A stretch of DNA of 10,468 bases from Anderseniella sp. (GTDB lineage Bacteria; Pseudomonadota; Alphaproteobacteria; Rhizobiales; Aestuariivirgaceae), in NCBI GenBank assembly GCA_013041995.1, contig JABDRA010000050.1, forward strand, positions 1 to 10,468, in the 5' to 3' direction. Position 1 is the first letter of the stretch. Each line of letters starts with the position of its first letter. Made by a program: the position numbers and the translations under genes. Shown in pieces: positions 1 to 7,554 of this stretch. Under the pieces are notes generated by a model. That model had not been told where the DNA came from and made no database searches. It was given only the letters and a program-made list of their open reading frames with translations.

Positions 1-87
1 CAGCTGACGTTTGAGACCTTTTACACAATCAATGAAGATAGCGACGATGCTTTCGGCGGCCGGGCAGAATTTCAGTTTGTTTACTGA
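1..87 (+). CDS. C-terminal fragment of a probable outer-membrane beta-barrel protein
   Basis: Frame 1 is open from the left edge to a TGA at 85-87 and gives 28 residues, so only the protein's end is present. The last residues read GRAEFQFVY. This is an alternating polar/hydrophobic strand ending in an aromatic residue, the usual final strand (BAM recognition signal) of outer-membrane beta-barrel proteins. The preceding ETFYTINEDSDDAFGG looks like a strand followed by an acidic turn. The next gene starts 51 bases downstream on the same strand, so the two could share a transcript. If it is a barrel, it may be a porin-like partner for the multiheme cytochromes nearby, but that is inference. Too little is present to name a family. 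Confidence 0.5.
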   Translation, partial: QLTFETFYTINEDSDDAFGGRAEFQFVY

Positions 88-123
88 CCTCGCGCAGAAG
101 ATTTGCAAGTGCTGAGCGAGTAT

Positions 124-130
124 GGAGAGG
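124..130 (+). promoter_or_regulatory. Ribosome binding site for the flavin reductase
   Basis: GGAGAGG lies 8 bases before the ATG at 139 and is the only good Shine-Dalgarno match here. It selects that ATG over the in-frame TTG at 103, which has no comparable site. Confidence 0.7.
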
Positions 131-138
131 GAATAGCA

Positions 139-1431
139 ATGGAGTTGACGGAACTCACACAGCTGGTCGGCATTATGGTGGCAGGTGCCGCGTCCATGCG
201 CGCGGCAATCAGCGTGGCCTCTTTTGCCGGCCGCAGATATCAGTTCGCCCGGCAGGAAAAAAAATACATCGCACAGTTTCGGCACGTAACGGCCGGGGTT
301 TTTGAAGACGGTCAAAACCAGCGCCAGAAAACCGACCTCCTGTGGCAGGGCAAGCGAAAATTCCGGGTCGTCAACCGGGTATATGAGAACCTCAATCAGG
401 ACATCTGCTCGTTCTACCTGGAGCCAAATGACGGCCGCTCAATCCCGTCGTTTCGGCCCGGCCAGTTTCTTACCTTCTCAATGCCTGTCCCCGGCGAAGC
501 CGAACCGATAACCAGATGCTATTCTCTCTCCGACAGTCCGGCTGCCAGAAATTGCTACCGCGTGACGGTCAAGAGAATTGACCCGCCTTTCGATGCGCCC
601 GAAGGAACCCCACCGGGACAATCGTCGGACTATTTTCACAACCATCTGCAAGTAGGTTCGGTTGTGGATGCCTATGCGCCTGCAGGATCATTCTGCCTTC
701 AGGAAGACTCCGATAAACCAATTATCCTGATTGCCGGCGGTGTTGGCATCACGCCAATTCTCAGCATGTTGAACTGGTTGATCGCGACACGGTCAAACCG
801 TGAAATCTGGCTCTTCTACGGTGTCCGCAACCGTGCCGAACATGCCATGTATGACTATTTGCAAAAGGTGGTAAGCCAGATGCGCAACCTGCGCATGGTC
901 GTCGCCTACAGCCGGCCCACCAATACATGCCGGCACAAGGTCGACTACCATCTTAGAGGCCACATTACCGAAGACCTTGTCCGGCCCATCCTGGAAGGCA
1001 GGGAATGTGAGATTTACCTGTGTGGCCCGGCCCCAATGATGAACACGCTCTCCAGGGGATTTGAGCAAATCGGCGTGCCTGCCGATAATATCAGGTTCGA
1101 GGCGTTCGGTCCGGCTTCTCCCACTGTGGCAGCTGGCCCGCCACCTGAAAAACTACTCGAAAACAAAGCTGAACAGGCTTTTCAGATAGAGTTTGCCCGG
1201 TCGGGCAAGAAAGTTCAGTGGATGCCCGGCGACGGTTCACTTCTCGAACTTGCCATGGCAAACGGCATCAAGGCGCGCTGCGGTTGCCGGCAGGGAGTTT
1301 GCGGCACCTGCGCAATTGCACTTAAAGGTGGCAGTGTCGAATATGAGCGCACACCGGAAAAGACACCGGCTCCCGGCAAGTGCCTGCCATGTGTGGCACA
1401 GCCCCAGAGCAACCTTGTGCTGGATATGTGA
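139..1431 (+). CDS. Membrane-anchored FAD/NAD(P)H oxidoreductase with C-terminal [2Fe-2S] ferredoxin domain
   Basis: This 430-residue protein probably passes electrons between NAD(P)H and a one-electron carrier through FAD and a [2Fe-2S] cluster. Residues 6-30 form a moderately hydrophobic segment that may anchor it to the membrane. From about residue 72 it follows the ferredoxin-NADP reductase plan: FAD-binding R-x-Y-S at 126-129, pyridine-nucleotide-binding GGVGITP at 200-206, and CGPAPM at 295-300. Residues 346-430 are a plant-type ferredoxin domain with C383-x4-C388-x2-C391 and a last ligand at C418 (C415 is also close). The order reductase then ferredoxin is that of the phthalate dioxygenase reductase, vanillate demethylase reductase and Hcr-like families, but no oxygenase or hybrid-cluster gene lies nearby. 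An electron-input role for the adjacent cytochromes is therefore more plausible. The gene converges with the decaheme gene. The family call is firm; the partner is inferred. Confidence 0.9.
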   Translation: MELTELTQLVGIMVAGAASMRAAISVASFAGRRYQFARQEKKYIAQFRHVTAGVFEDGQNQRQKTDLLWQGKRKFRVVNRVYENLNQDICSFYLEPNDGRSIPSFRPGQFLTFSMPVPGEAEPITRCYSLSDSPAARNCYRVTVKRIDPPFDAPEGTPPGQSSDYFHNHLQVGSVVDAYAPAGSFCLQEDSDKPIILIAGGVGITPILSMLNWLIATRSNREIWLFYGVRNRAEHAMYDYLQKVVSQMRNLRMVVAYSRPTNTCRHKVDYHLRGHITEDLVRPILEGRECEIYLCGPAPMMNTLSRGFEQIGVPADNIRFEAFGPASPTVAAGPPPEKLLENKAEQAFQIEFARSGKKVQWMPGDGSLLELAMANGIKARCGCRQGVCGTCAIALKGGSVEYERTPEKTPAPGKCLPCVAQPQSNLVLDM

Positions 1432-1474
1432 TCCGCCGAACCCCGGGAAAAATCTGATCATCTTTGCCTGTGCA

Positions 1475-1495
1475 CAACGTGATACTTTCACGTTG
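1475..1495. terminator. Inverted repeat between convergent genes, possible bidirectional terminator
   Basis: CAACGTGA, a 5-base loop (TACTT), then TCACGTTG form a perfect 8-bp stem in the 121-base gap between two genes that end facing each other. The position suits a shared terminator. There is no immediate T-run on the + side (a TTTT occurs only at about 1510), so it is not a textbook intrinsic terminator. Confidence 0.45.
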
Positions 1496-1552
1496 CCCGG
1501 GCTGGGCCGTTTTGCGGATTAGACTGCCCCCTAAATCCCGTCTCGCTCTGGT

Positions 1553-3829
1553 TCACTTCTCCGGAATCTTGGTCTGCATGACCGGTGTGAAAATGTCTGT
1601 CACATGATATTTATGGCACAGCACACAGTCCTGGCGGACCTCTTTTTTACCATGACATGATGCACATGTTTCTTTCTTCACCGGCGCAAAGTTTGCCACG
1701 AATTTTTTCGGATCATTCGCCTTGTAGGTATCCAGATACCCTTTGGCGTTGCTCAATTCGTGGCAGGTCAGGCAGCCCTTTTCCGCGCTCACCACCCCCA
1801 GGTGCGGCTCGTGGCTGAAGGACGTGAACAGGCTTTCGCTCGTCTCCGTCGATGAAGGCGACCACTTCACGGCCCGGGCCTGGTCTTTTGTTGCATCGAT
1901 GCTATGACACTTGCTGCACTGGCCCTGTGCATCCTTTCCGGTGAGTTCCATGAATACCGATGCTGCCAGGTTGCCTTGCGCCTTGCTGAACCTGATTGCA
2001 GAAAAGTCGAGCCATGCTTTCAGGAATGTGTCGGCATGCCCGGTTGGTTTGTACATGATCGAGTAGTCCTGACGGTACCAGCCGCCGAACTGTGCCCAGG
2101 TTTCCGCATCGGTATCCAGTTCGAGCGGTTCTGTTTCATTGTCTGAAGACACCTCCACATCGCTATCAACTTCAGCGTCAGCTTCCGCGTCCGCGGTAGA
2201 GTCTGCCGGCTCAACGGGATCCTGATCGTCCGACGCATCTGCATCATCGGACACCTGATCTTCCGGCTCGTCGGCGTCACCTGGCTCATCAGCCGCCTCA
2301 TCATCTTCGTCTTCCTCAGGCGGCTTGTTGCCCTTGAGCAACCGGCCAAACGGATCGACCCGCCATCTTTCGGTTTGCTGCGCGAGCACCACAGGCCCGG
2401 CCAGCTTTGCCCGGTCGGCCTGCGTCGTCTCAGGGTCTGCATCCGGTGCTTGTGCCACCGTGGCATTTTCCACCTGATCGGTGTTGGCTCCGTCAACTGT
2501 CACCGTGTCAGACGCATCCGAAGTCGTTGTTGCCAGCGGCACGTCAGCCCGCTGTTCATCACCTCGCCTGGTGATTTCCTCAGCCAGATCCGGCAACCAG
2601 TCCCGCAAGGCACCGATGAGAACGTCTCGCGGCATGCTGGCCGTCAGGTTTGTGAGCAGTTGTTTGTCAATCGGTGTTTGCTCGTCGGACTCCAGCTGCT
2701 TGAGGATATCTGCAGTTCCGGAATTGGTCAGGGCATGGAACAGCTGTTTCACTTCCCACACCAGATTGCCGACCTGGGTAATCTGCTCAGGCGTCGCCTG
2801 GGTCAGGTCAAGCAGGTCCAGCTCATTTGTGTCTGCAAGTATTTTCCGCCCCTTTGCCGTACGACCGATCAGCAGTTTCATCAACGAACTCAGTTCCGCC
2901 TCGGACTCATCAGGCCACTTGCCGATGTCGATTTTTTTCTCCCTGAAAGTCGCAACATCGACACCGGGCAGCATGAGCATGGCGACCCCCTTCGGACCCG
3001 TTGCCCGTTCTGCGCCGACAATCTGCCCGAGATGACAGGCAGCACAACTCTCGGCGAACGGTTTGACGTTCATGTGTCCTTCCTGAGCGCTCACCGTATG
3101 GCAACCGGAACAGGAGTCCGGTGTCGTACCAGCGTTTTCCTTCTTTGCCTTCCACTCGGGGAAATGCTTTTTGAAGTGGCCGGAATGATCGAAATTGACG
3201 CGGGTCCTGCGCCTGAACGGGTATTTGTCAAAATCCGGATGATCAGCGTTGAAGCTTTCGAACTGAACCTGGTGACAGGTGTGACATTGCGCATCGGCCA
3301 TGTCCTTCAGCTTGACGTCTCCGCCCTGGTGTTCCTTGTGACAGGTTGCGCAAAACACACCGTCTTTAAACGTACTGTCGACCGGCAGCACAGCCTTGCG
3401 AACCCGGGCCTTGACCGGCAGTGTCGCTGCACTTGCTTGCGCCTTGATCTCTCGCACATAGGCGTCAAGCTTCGACATTTCCAGGCCATGGGGATTGTGT
3501 GCAACCTCTTCCCCCATTTTGTGACAGGTCAGACAGGCAGAACTGTCCTTGCGCGGGTTTGCAGTTGCAAACACCGTATGCAGCCAGCCGAACTGCCCCT
3601 TGGAAACATTCGAATGGCAATCCGAACATTGCTCAAGCGTGCTATGTGAAGACGTGAGCGGACCTGGCATGAAAAGCTTTGTATCTGCCGCATAACCAAT
3701 CGTCAGCATGAGCACACCGGTCGTAAATGCGGCAAGCCACCAGGACACGATCTCCCGTTTTGGCATGGGCATCTTCGCTGGGCGTCGAGTGATACCTCGC
3801 AGGTTCTTAATTCGTTGCAGGAATTTCAT
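1553..3829 (-). CDS. Membrane-anchored decaheme c-type cytochrome with acidic linker
   Basis: This 758-residue protein has ten CxxCH heme-binding motifs, so it should bind ten c-type hemes outside the cytoplasmic membrane. A hydrophobic segment at about residues 27-47, after a basic start, is a signal anchor. Six motifs begin at C68, C99, C160, C182, C240 and C262; four more begin at C638, C686, C722 and C735. Between them lie about 370 residues without heme. These include a Trp/Leu-rich conserved-looking stretch near 300-345 and a strongly Asp/Glu-rich, probably disordered linker at about 505-575. The start used here is an ATG one base after the stop of the upstream gene, with GGGAG 9 bases before it. 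An ATG at 3889 would add 20 residues and overlap that gene by 59 bases. The split suggests a two-module electron wire. Cytochrome identity is certain; substrate and partners are not visible. Confidence 0.93.
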   Translation of the reverse strand: MKFLQRIKNLRGITRRPAKMPMPKREIVSWWLAAFTTGVLMLTIGYAADTKLFMPGPLTSSHSTLEQCSDCHSNVSKGQFGWLHTVFATANPRKDSSACLTCHKMGEEVAHNPHGLEMSKLDAYVREIKAQASAATLPVKARVRKAVLPVDSTFKDGVFCATCHKEHQGGDVKLKDMADAQCHTCHQVQFESFNADHPDFDKYPFRRRTRVNFDHSGHFKKHFPEWKAKKENAGTTPDSCSGCHTVSAQEGHMNVKPFAESCAACHLGQIVGAERATGPKGVAMLMLPGVDVATFREKKIDIGKWPDESEAELSSLMKLLIGRTAKGRKILADTNELDLLDLTQATPEQITQVGNLVWEVKQLFHALTNSGTADILKQLESDEQTPIDKQLLTNLTASMPRDVLIGALRDWLPDLAEEITRRGDEQRADVPLATTTSDASDTVTVDGANTDQVENATVAQAPDADPETTQADRAKLAGPVVLAQQTERWRVDPFGRLLKGNKPPEEDEDDEAADEPGDADEPEDQVSDDADASDDQDPVEPADSTADAEADAEVDSDVEVSSDNETEPLELDTDAETWAQFGGWYRQDYSIMYKPTGHADTFLKAWLDFSAIRFSKAQGNLAASVFMELTGKDAQGQCSKCHSIDATKDQARAVKWSPSSTETSESLFTSFSHEPHLGVVSAEKGCLTCHELSNAKGYLDTYKANDPKKFVANFAPVKKETCASCHGKKEVRQDCVLCHKYHVTDIFTPVMQTKIPEK

Positions 3830-3830
3830 G

Positions 3831-4646
3831 TCACTGAACTCCCGACGAATAGGCGTACGCAACTGCGACATGCAAAATCGACAAAACAATCAGGGAATAG
3901 GTTGCCGGAATGTGCACAAACAACCACGAATGCAGCAATCCCTGCACCGTGTACTGGTGGTCCAGGTCATATTTGGCTGTCACAAGTTCCTTGATCGAAG
4001 ACAATGTTTTTCTGTCCGGCGCGTTGACCCGGCGTTCCAGGTCCGCAATCTCACTGGTGATCCGCTCCAGCGGCCGCCGTGACCCGCGCAAATGCGCTCT
4101 CAGGTTCTGTGGTCTTCTGAAAAAGCCCCGCAGCCGGTTCACATAAAAGTCCGACACTTCAGACGAGCCGTCCGGGGTGACCGTGTCCAGGACAAGGGCA
4201 TTCACCTCACGGAACAGGTTCAGCCGTGCCGTCGGAATTTTCTCGAAGGTCATCTGCTCGGCATGTTGCTGCTGCAGTTTGCCGGGTATCGAACTGGTCA
4301 GATACTGCCCGACAAGCCCACTGACAACGACAAGCGCAAACATGATCCACAAGGCCCATTCAAGCGTGGTTTCAGGGAGTGAGAAACTGGTGTGAAGCAG
4401 AAACACGGCAATCACGAAGTATCCCAGGTACACATGCATCTTCAGCCAGGTGGCCGCTCTGCCAAGCGGGCTTGCGGGCAGCTTCTTTCTGATATGGAAA
4501 AGCAACTGCACAAACATTGCTGCAGTCAAAATCCAGCCATCGAGAAATCTCGGATCACGCAGTGCAGTGCCATAAAAACTGATCAGCCAGTAGACGGCCA
4601 CAACAGCACCCAGAGTGACCATAGTATTCCGTGCAACACCAAACAT
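3831..4646 (-). CDS. Integral-membrane diheme cytochrome b-like protein
   Basis: This 271-residue membrane protein has about five helices (roughly residues 9-28, 36-52, 70-89, 96-118 and 246-266). Two helices each carry a His pair 14 residues apart: H71/H85 and H245/H259. Two H-x13-H pairs on two helices is the ligand pattern of bis-heme b cytochromes, where each heme is held between the two helices, so I predict two b hemes stacked across the membrane. A hydrophilic, mostly basic region (120-240) separates the last helix from the rest and may dock a soluble partner. The gene starts 5 bases after the Fe-S gene and ends 1 base before the decaheme gene, so it probably links the two across the membrane or oxidises/reduces quinone. 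The Shine-Dalgarno site at ATG 4646 is weak; the ATG at 4622 is an alternative start. I cannot place it in a named family with confidence. Confidence 0.75.
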   Translation of the reverse strand: MFGVARNTMVTLGAVVAVYWLISFYGTALRDPRFLDGWILTAAMFVQLLFHIRKKLPASPLGRAATWLKMHVYLGYFVIAVFLLHTSFSLPETTLEWALWIMFALVVVSGLVGQYLTSSIPGKLQQQHAEQMTFEKIPTARLNLFREVNALVLDTVTPDGSSEVSDFYVNRLRGFFRRPQNLRAHLRGSRRPLERITSEIADLERRVNAPDRKTLSSIKELVTAKYDLDHQYTVQGLLHSWLFVHIPATYSLIVLSILHVAVAYAYSSGVQ

Positions 4647-4651
4647 ATTGC

Positions 4652-6253
4652 TTACACGCGTGATTGCCGGTCAGACAATATGTCGATGTCCCGAATATCG
4701 ATGCGCGTCAAGGCATCATGAGGACACGCCCGCTGGCACGCCGGACCGCCACTCTGCCCGGCACACAGGTCACATTTGGTTGCCTTCAGGTGCGTGCCGC
4801 CATCCTCATCGATCAGGATCGCACCATCCGGTCCCGTCACTTCCCTCATCTGTATGTTGTTGTACGGGCAGGCGCTTGAACAGGTCGCACATCCAATGCA
4901 GGTATCATCATTGATAACCACCGAACCACTGAATGCGTCGCGATGAATGGCGCCTGTCGGGCAATCGATAAGGCAGACCGGATCTGTGCAGTGCATGCAG
5001 GCACTGGTTACCATCAGATTGGCATGGGTACGCCCGGTTCTGACAAATCGCGGGATACCGTCATGAGCCGCAGCGCACGCCCGCACACAATCATCACAGC
5101 CCACGCATCGTGTGGTGTCGATAACCATGGCATTGGTTGCGTTGATGAAGCGATTATCGACGACAAAATCCAGAAGGGACAGGTCGCCGTGCGGGGATTG
5201 TCCGGGCGCAGGCGCTGCCCCCCTGTTCCGGCGTTTTGATCCAGGCAATATGAACTTGCCGACAATATGCTCAGGTATCCGGATAAGGTCGGTATAGCCA
5301 ACAGACCGCAGTCCCCGCTCGGCATTGGGGTGACTGCCGAATATCAGACCCTCTTCAATCTCGGCAAGACCGAATACGTCACCACTTTCCAGAAACCCAA
5401 CCGAAGATTCGTTGTCATGGACTGTTTCAGTGACGCGAGCGAAGCCTGCGCGAATGAGAAACATGTCTTCCAGATAATGCCCTTGCTCAATGATCACCGG
5501 CTCCTGTTCGATCATCTGGGCGCTTGGTTGCCGGGTGGCATTTTCGCGTTGATACACGTGGGACCAGTCAAAGCTGCCATGGCGTTCAAAGCTGCATTGC
5601 TGTGCAATCGCTACCAGTGTTTCCGGATCGATGTTGGCAAACAACCCGCTTTCTTTCAGTCCGACCTCGACGCTGCGGGCACGATACAACTCTTCGACGC
5701 TGGACCGGAATGTATCCGACCAATGCAGCAGTTCGCGTGCACCAGGCCAGGTAATCTCCAGCAGCGCCGTCCGGTCAACGTCAGCGACAGCTGTGTTGCT
5801 ACGCGGCGTCCGGGTCAGCGCTTCGACCTCACCGAACATCTCGTATCGTCCAAGGCGAACTGTCGGGAACCGGGTTACATTGCTTTCGCTACGCCCGAAT
5901 TTCCTTTTCAGCAACGGGCTGAGCCAGGCGTTCAGTTGCGGCATCGCTGTTGGTTCACTGGCATGATCGGTCCCGGCATCATCCGATACCCGGACACCGC
6001 CGTTCAGCACCACAAATATTGAAGTCTGGTAACTGCCTGCCGCATAAACAATTTCACCACGCGAGCACCATTTAATCGCGCAATCATTGGTTATGATGTC
6101 TGCAAGTGACAGATCGTCGGGGAAATCCGCCGGATTGATGTCGCCCAGAATCTGGGAAGACAGGATCAGGTTTACCCAGTCGGGATGAATACGTTCACGA
6201 CCAAATGCTGCATCCCAACGTTGCGGTCGTCTGACCCAATTTTCCTGCGCCAA
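4652..6253 (-). CDS. Tandem cyclic-nucleotide-binding-like domains fused to a four-cluster [4Fe-4S] ferredoxin
   Basis: This 533-residue protein has no signal peptide or membrane helix, so it should be cytoplasmic. Two cNMP-binding-like beta-roll domains come first. Domain one (about 48-180) has a good phosphate-binding cassette, FGEVEALTRTPRSNTA at 140-155. Domain two (about 200-335) is degenerate, with FGLAEIEEG at 294-302 and no arginine in the usual place. Residues 375-520 hold 16 cysteines in four groups: C383/386/389/393, C419/422/427/431, C452/455/458/462 and C494/497/506/510. This is the DmsB/HybA/NrfC electron-transfer subunit pattern for four [4Fe-4S] clusters. There is no DNA-binding helix-turn-helix, so it is not a CRP/FNR regulator. 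It probably wires electrons to the diheme cytochrome b under control of a small ligand. The TTG at 6253 is chosen for AGGGGA 8 bases upstream; a TTG at 6295 (547 aa) also has a usable site. Confidence 0.88.
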   Translation of the reverse strand: MAQENWVRRPQRWDAAFGRERIHPDWVNLILSSQILGDINPADFPDDLSLADIITNDCAIKWCSRGEIVYAAGSYQTSIFVVLNGGVRVSDDAGTDHASEPTAMPQLNAWLSPLLKRKFGRSESNVTRFPTVRLGRYEMFGEVEALTRTPRSNTAVADVDRTALLEITWPGARELLHWSDTFRSSVEELYRARSVEVGLKESGLFANIDPETLVAIAQQCSFERHGSFDWSHVYQRENATRQPSAQMIEQEPVIIEQGHYLEDMFLIRAGFARVTETVHDNESSVGFLESGDVFGLAEIEEGLIFGSHPNAERGLRSVGYTDLIRIPEHIVGKFILPGSKRRNRGAAPAPGQSPHGDLSLLDFVVDNRFINATNAMVIDTTRCVGCDDCVRACAAAHDGIPRFVRTGRTHANLMVTSACMHCTDPVCLIDCPTGAIHRDAFSGSVVINDDTCIGCATCSSACPYNNIQMREVTGPDGAILIDEDGGTHLKATKCDLCAGQSGGPACQRACPHDALTRIDIRDIDILSDRQSRV

Positions 6254-6477
6254 TATCTTTGTCCCCTGCGATTGCCATGCCCGGCGACGGCACAAACTGG
6301 ATGTTCCCTGATGGGAAACTTCTTGGTTCTTCGTGAACTTTTCTTTTTAACGCCCTATACGCTTGGAGTGTAGCTTTTCGTATGGTTAATTTTGGGCACT
6401 AAGGTGCTGTTGAGAGGCCATAATTTGGCGAAATTGTGTGGCTGCTTCACCCCTGCCGAAGCGGCGCTTTCGACCCG
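6254..6477. other. Leader region of the Fe-S/cytochrome b/decaheme operon
   Basis: About 220 bases separate the end of the tetraheme gene from the Fe-S gene. This stretch should contain the promoter of the three-gene operon unless the tetraheme transcript reads through. I found no convincing sigma-70 hexamer pair and no TTGA-N6-TCAA site. It contains the short inverted repeat at 6304-6317. If translation starts at 6295, the region shortens by 42 bases. Confidence 0.4.
6304..6317 (-). repeat. Short inverted repeat in the leader of the Fe-S gene
   Basis: TTCCC-TGAT-GGGAA has perfect 5-base arms and a 4-base loop. On the - strand its GGGAA arm is the Shine-Dalgarno site for the alternative TTG start at 6295, so a hairpin here could hide that site. 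It may also be chance. Confidence 0.3.
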
Positions 6478-7515
6478 TTATTTGGGTGGTTTGCCTTTGT
6501 ATTTGCTTTCATTGGGGATCAACGGGTCAACAGCGCCAAATGTACTTCCGTCATACTTTGCGATCAGGGCAAGAGACGTACTGGCAATCCCTTTGGCAGC
6601 CGTCAACAGAGCCTTCTTGTTGTTGAGTTTCAGCCCTGCCGAATAACCCAGTTCGACAATTTTGGCGACTTCGCCAGTTTTCGGCAAGGCAGCGGCAACC
6701 TTCTTCATTTTCTTGCGTGCCGCGTCGGCGCGCCGAGCCATCCTGAAAGCATACACCTTGCTCTTGGTGGCGACCGCCACTGAACGAAGGGCGGTTTCAA
6801 GCTCAACGGCCAGACCCGTGATGTACAGGATACGTTTCCGGCCCGCACCGGCCTGCTTGTTTGTCTTACCCTTTGAATACCACACATTGTGGCGAACCTC
6901 GCCCTGCGACCAGGATACCAGCTCAAACGCACTGCCTGCAGGGTGTCCACCGATATTGACCAGTTTTTCCTGGGGAACGACGTGGCAGCTGTAACAATTC
7001 TTGGCCAGTTTGTAGATTGCTGAAGGCCGGATCATGCCAAGCTTTTCCGACTTCTTCCATCTCTTGGCTTCTTCGGCCTTGGATTCGGTTTTCTCGGTCT
7101 TGCCTGAGAATTCGCTGTGCACTTTTTCCCAGTCCTTGCCTGCGGAATGGCACGACTCACAAGAAATTCCGGCAATCGGTTTTTTCTTCTTTCTTTTGAT
7201 CTGGGTTGTGAAATGACAGGTCAGGCACAGGCTTTCCGACTTGATGCGCTTGATCTTCATCTTGTTGGCAATCTTGCGGGCTTCCTTGCTGCGCGGCATT
7301 TTCTTGAAGGTCGTGGCATGGTGGGTTTTCTTCCAGATCTCGGTGGTTTCCTTGTGGCATTCGGCACAGGCATTCGGCCCCACAATCTTCTTGTGGTTTT
7401 GCGGCTTCTTGACCGTTTGAGACGTTGCCGATGCGATTGCAGCCAGCAGAAAAACCATCGCCAGAACGATAACCTTCACGACATGGAACCGTGTCCGGTC
7501 ATGGCATGTGTCCAT
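6478..7515 (-). CDS. Secreted tetraheme cytochrome c, c554-like
   Basis: This 345-residue protein has an N-terminal signal sequence (hydrophobic core about 12-28, likely cleavage after ASA at 28-30) and no other membrane segment, so it should be a soluble periplasmic cytochrome. Four CxxCH motifs begin at C50, C97, C119 and C174. H65, H66, H133 and H191 lie between or after them and are candidate distal ligands. Motif spacing and the GGHPAG...WSQGEVRH block at 189-209 resemble the cytochrome c554 family of multiheme proteins. The mature protein is strikingly lysine-rich, including KKTHH and KRKKKK stretches, and its last 130 residues look helical without heme. ATG 7515 is preceded by a GGGG-containing site. 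It probably shuttles electrons to or from the acidic decaheme cytochrome, but this is inferred from neighbourhood and charge only. Confidence 0.88.
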   Translation of the reverse strand: MDTCHDRTRFHVVKVIVLAMVFLLAAIASATSQTVKKPQNHKKIVGPNACAECHKETTEIWKKTHHATTFKKMPRSKEARKIANKMKIKRIKSESLCLTCHFTTQIKRKKKKPIAGISCESCHSAGKDWEKVHSEFSGKTEKTESKAEEAKRWKKSEKLGMIRPSAIYKLAKNCYSCHVVPQEKLVNIGGHPAGSAFELVSWSQGEVRHNVWYSKGKTNKQAGAGRKRILYITGLAVELETALRSVAVATKSKVYAFRMARRADAARKKMKKVAAALPKTGEVAKIVELGYSAGLKLNNKKALLTAAKGIASTSLALIAKYDGSTFGAVDPLIPNESKYKGKPPK

Positions 7516-7554
7516 GTAATGAAACCCCGAAATTTACTCTCGCCCGATTGCTTC

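Noticed and set aside
139..1431. Oxygenase reductase subunit (vanillate/phthalate type)
   Set aside because: Domain order fits, but no Rieske or other oxygenase component is in the window and an N-terminal membrane segment is unusual for that role.
2375..3649. Long open frame of 424 codons on the + strand
   Set aside because: It is antisense to the decaheme cytochrome, whose ten CxxCH motifs leave no doubt about the coding strand. The + product shows no recognisable domain and is Cys/His/Arg-rich as expected from a complement.
3830..3889. N-terminal extension of the decaheme protein from ATG 3889
   Set aside because: It would overlap the cytochrome b gene by 59 bases and place a non-signal-like segment before the basic residues and membrane anchor. 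ATG 3829 has a good ribosome site and 1-base spacing.
5267..6022. Open frame of 251 codons on the + strand
   Set aside because: It is antisense to the CNB-ferredoxin gene, without recognisable motifs.
4652..6253. CRP/FNR-type transcription factor
   Set aside because: The CNB domains invite this label, but there is no helix-turn-helix and the C-terminus is a ferredoxin module.
6477..6480. GC(TTCG)GC hairpin after the tetraheme stop codon as terminator
   Set aside because: The stem near 6440-6470 is too short and there is no T-run after it.
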